Of a DNA stretch of 64,000 nucleotides, positions 61,545 through 64,000 are shown piece by piece. The stretch covers positions 33,507,127 to 33,571,126 of the forward strand of contig CAKAKS010000068.1 in the NCBI GenBank assembly GCA_916700875.1, given 5' to 3'. The position numbers were made by a program, and so were the translations under genes. Source of the stretch: Sebastes aleutianus. Taxonomy: Eukaryota; Chordata; Actinopteri; Perciformes; Sebastidae. Position 1 is the stretch's first letter. The number at the start of each line of letters is the position of its first letter. The notes under the pieces are model-generated. The model was not told the DNA's origin and searched no databases. It saw only the letters and a list, made by a program, of their open reading frames with translations.

Positions 61545-63472
61545 AAACAAAGAAAATATTTACTGCAGGTCAGTGTCGGGCCACAATTTGTGGTTTCTCC
61601 CATGAAACTCATCTGTTTATATACGCCCATCTGCTACCATGACCTCCACACCTCTAGTTTCTGCCTCGCTACATAAAGGGCACACTTCCTGCTCGGTTCG
61701 ATATTGACTCTTGTGGTTGGCACTGGTTATGAATTGTGCGCTACAGGGAAACAGAATGCACTTCCTCAGGTAACAACACACACAAGATGTGGGCACATTA
61801 GGCAGAAGTTAGGCCAGATTGTAAAATACCCTGCACTAACAGTATGCTTCCAGTTTACTGTACACTGAGTTTGTGTTTTTCACATTTCTGTTAAAGTGCG
61901 ATTCCACTAGATTGTAAATATTTAATCTATTTCAGTTATAATTTATTTTCTTTACATTTATAATTTTATGCTTTTTTATTGTTAACCATCTGCAACTGTT
62001 TTTATGTTAATATGTACATTTCATTCTTTCCAGGATTTAAAATCAAACAACTGCAATGTTTTTAGAAACTGTACACATTGTACAAAACGAATGTGGATGG
62101 TAATCAAAGTAGTCGAAGTTGAAAGTAGAATTGAACAACAGTTGGTCATCAACATGCATATGGCTCACCCTTCCTTCTGTTGTTTCTTTCTTTCTTAGCA
62201 CAAAACAATTGGAGAGTTGGGAGCAAACAACGAATAGCAAAACAGTTGATGTTGAATCAACAGGAGAGAAGGAGAGAGTGCCGGTGTTTAGTCAGAGCTG
62301 GTTTGTTTTTATCTCTCTGGGGAAAAAGGGGATGTGGAGAGACAAACAGTTGACCTCTTTACTCTAAAGGCCCGGGTGACAACTGTAAATGTCAGTGGTT
62401 TCTATGATGGGCAGAGCGACAAATAAAGGAGCTAAAGATCAATCTGGTTTTGCATGAAGAGGCTAGCCAGACTAGCAAAGGAATAAATAAAAAGAAACCA
62501 AGTTGGAAAACTCATTTTATTGCTTTAACATTTCTAAGTGCAAAGTCTTTGCACTGTTTATGTCATTAGATTTGAGTCTAGACATTATATTTTCTCTGTT
62601 TTGACATTTTGCAAAGCTGACTGTTAAAAAAAACACGTCATTCTAAAATGTCACTTAACACTTAAGAAATATACATATAGAATAAAGAAAGAGAGAGAGA
62701 GAGATAAAGAGAAAGGGATGGAAGTGTTCTGTCACCCATCTCTTTCTATTTATAGGCTGACATTTCACCATCTACATAACAAGCCTCAACAACACAGTGA
62801 TGGATAGATTGTGTGTGTGTGTGTACATTACCAACGAGCAAAGTGATGGATAGCGACTGTTTGTGCATTTAACTTTACAACACTTCCATTGCATACTGTG
62901 TGTGTGTGTGTGTCCAAGTATTGGGCATTGTCTTTCTGTTTATGTTTGTCTGTGTGTGTGTGTAAAGGTCAGTGAGCTGTATCTCTCTGTGTTGATCCAC
63001 TCTGTTTAGCTGCAGGTTAATCCACCATGCAGAAGTTAACCTGGCATACAATGAAGTAAAGTACCATAGCATGTTTGTCCTCGGTTTAGCCCACTTCATG
63101 CTACAAAATAACAAATAATATGTACACATCAACTGCTTCAAAATCAAGTTGTTAGTGAGGTGGCCAGATGGTGGAAAACAGGATTTACTCTCCTCAACGT
63201 AGGAAGGCCGGGTCTGCTCGTCAGCAAGCCCGACGCCGAGAAAGCCTGCACCACACTCATCATCTACAACATCCACTACAAAACTACCATGCAGTGTCGG
63301 AGTTAAGGGTTCTCTATACGATGTCCAAGCAACTATTAGCTATGTAAATATTATAGAGGAGTAATGTCTACCTGAGCAGAGAATGAAGTCTCTCCTGTGT
63401 GTGTTGTAATCAGAGCTTTTCTGTGCTTTGTTGACGTAGCTGGCCGGCCACACACGCTTTTAGTGCATGTTA
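61545..63472. other. no gene; short microsatellites
   Basis: (GA)n at 62690-62705, (GT)n at 62811-62823, (TG)n at 62898-62914 and 62949-62962. An open frame of 133 codons on the minus strand (62875-63276) spans one of them and has no domain. Confidence 0.4.
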
Positions 63473-64000
63473 TGCGAGGTACACACTACACGAGAACCAA
63501 GCTGATTTTGGGCCCAATTCCCCCCTCCTCATAATCATCAGCAAAGTCCCAATGTGTTGATGGTTCTAAAGATTATCTCTCCAGATGTTCCTGTGGTGTG
63601 AGGTATGTTAAGAGTGTTTTTTACATCCCCGATCGGCTTGGAAGTCCATCCTGGCCGCACCGATTTCAAACTGAAATATTTAATGTTCAGTATTTACGAT
63701 GGGATATCCTGTTGTCTGTGGGGAACCCCGAGGACAGCCGATGACGCGGTCAGGTGGGAAAGAACGATAGCCAATAGAGAACCAAGCTGACTGAAGAAGG
63801 AAGGACAACCACTGCCGTCATTTCGGCAACAGCTAATGCATGAGCTAATGCAAAACGTGAAGCATCAAGTAAGATGGAGCTCAGAAATGGAGGACCGACT
63901 TGTTGATTTGTCTCCATGACTTCATCCATCCATCCTTTTGGCCAAATCGCTGCTCTCCACACACTATAGGAATAAAACTGTTACATTTAACATAACATGT
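63473..64000 (+). mobile_element. PIF/Harbinger-like element, copy 2, cut by the window edge
   Basis: It starts TGCGAGGTACACACTACACG after TTA and is co-linear with 30259-31071 up to CACACACTATAGGA near 63960. The ATG of the MADF-like frame is changed, and a block between GTTGATTT and GTCTCC is missing. A further deletion brings CCATCCTTTTGGCCAAATCG together. The right end lies beyond the window. Confidence 0.65.

Overview
The window looks like a gene-poor stretch of a teleost fish nuclear genome, intergenic or deep intronic. The fish assignment rests on a DANA/Mermaid-type tRNA-derived SINE, a Rex-like LINE fragment ending in TYGHELWVVTE, several non-autonomous DNA transposon families that I recognise as recurrent in spiny-rayed fishes, and very dense (CA)n and (CT)n microsatellites. 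I found no host protein-coding exon that I can defend on either strand. The open reading frames longer than 100 codons lie in (CA)n tracts, in a T-rich tandem array, or in transposon remnants. The remaining open frames, including one of 121 codons at 40064-40429 and one of 127 codons at 51742-52125, show no recognisable protein.

Layout. 1-408: a diverged 28S rRNA fragment (D2/D3 region). 0.4-9 kb: mostly unique DNA with a hAT-like MITE, two long microsatellites and two fish repeat copies. 9-12 kb: LINE pieces and a cluster of very long (AC)n tracts, up to 213 bp. 12-21 kb: transposon remnants and a 43-bp minisatellite (16741-17121). 21.4-22.5 kb: conserved-looking A/T-rich blocks interleaved with (TG)n. 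22.6-32.2 kb: hAT-like, Harbinger-like and other TIR elements, plus a Penelope-like fragment. 32.7-33.6 kb: a 209-bp tandem repeat split by a fresh-looking 5'-truncated LINE with a 6-bp target duplication. 33.6-41 kb: largely featureless. 40.98-47.64 kb: a 6.7-kb array of short T-run units with higher-order repeats, bounded on the right by a perfect 66-bp palindrome made of the same unit. 48 kb: a SINE with a 7-bp target duplication. 52.04-52.73 kb: a solo LTR. 53 kb: a 23-bp minisatellite with a five-unit higher-order period. 55-64 kb: further TIR elements, including one with a large internal hairpin, and a second copy of the Harbinger-like element running off the right edge.

No genes act together here. 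The biology is that of repeats: retrotransposition, cut-and-paste transposon remnants and satellite growth. The items most worth a second look are the T-rich array with its edge palindrome, the five-unit pattern of the 23-bp repeat, the LINE nested in a 209-bp tandem, and the Harbinger-like element that keeps a 44-codon MADF-like start. Family names come from recognition of sequence, since no database search was possible. Boundaries marked approximate are judged by eye.
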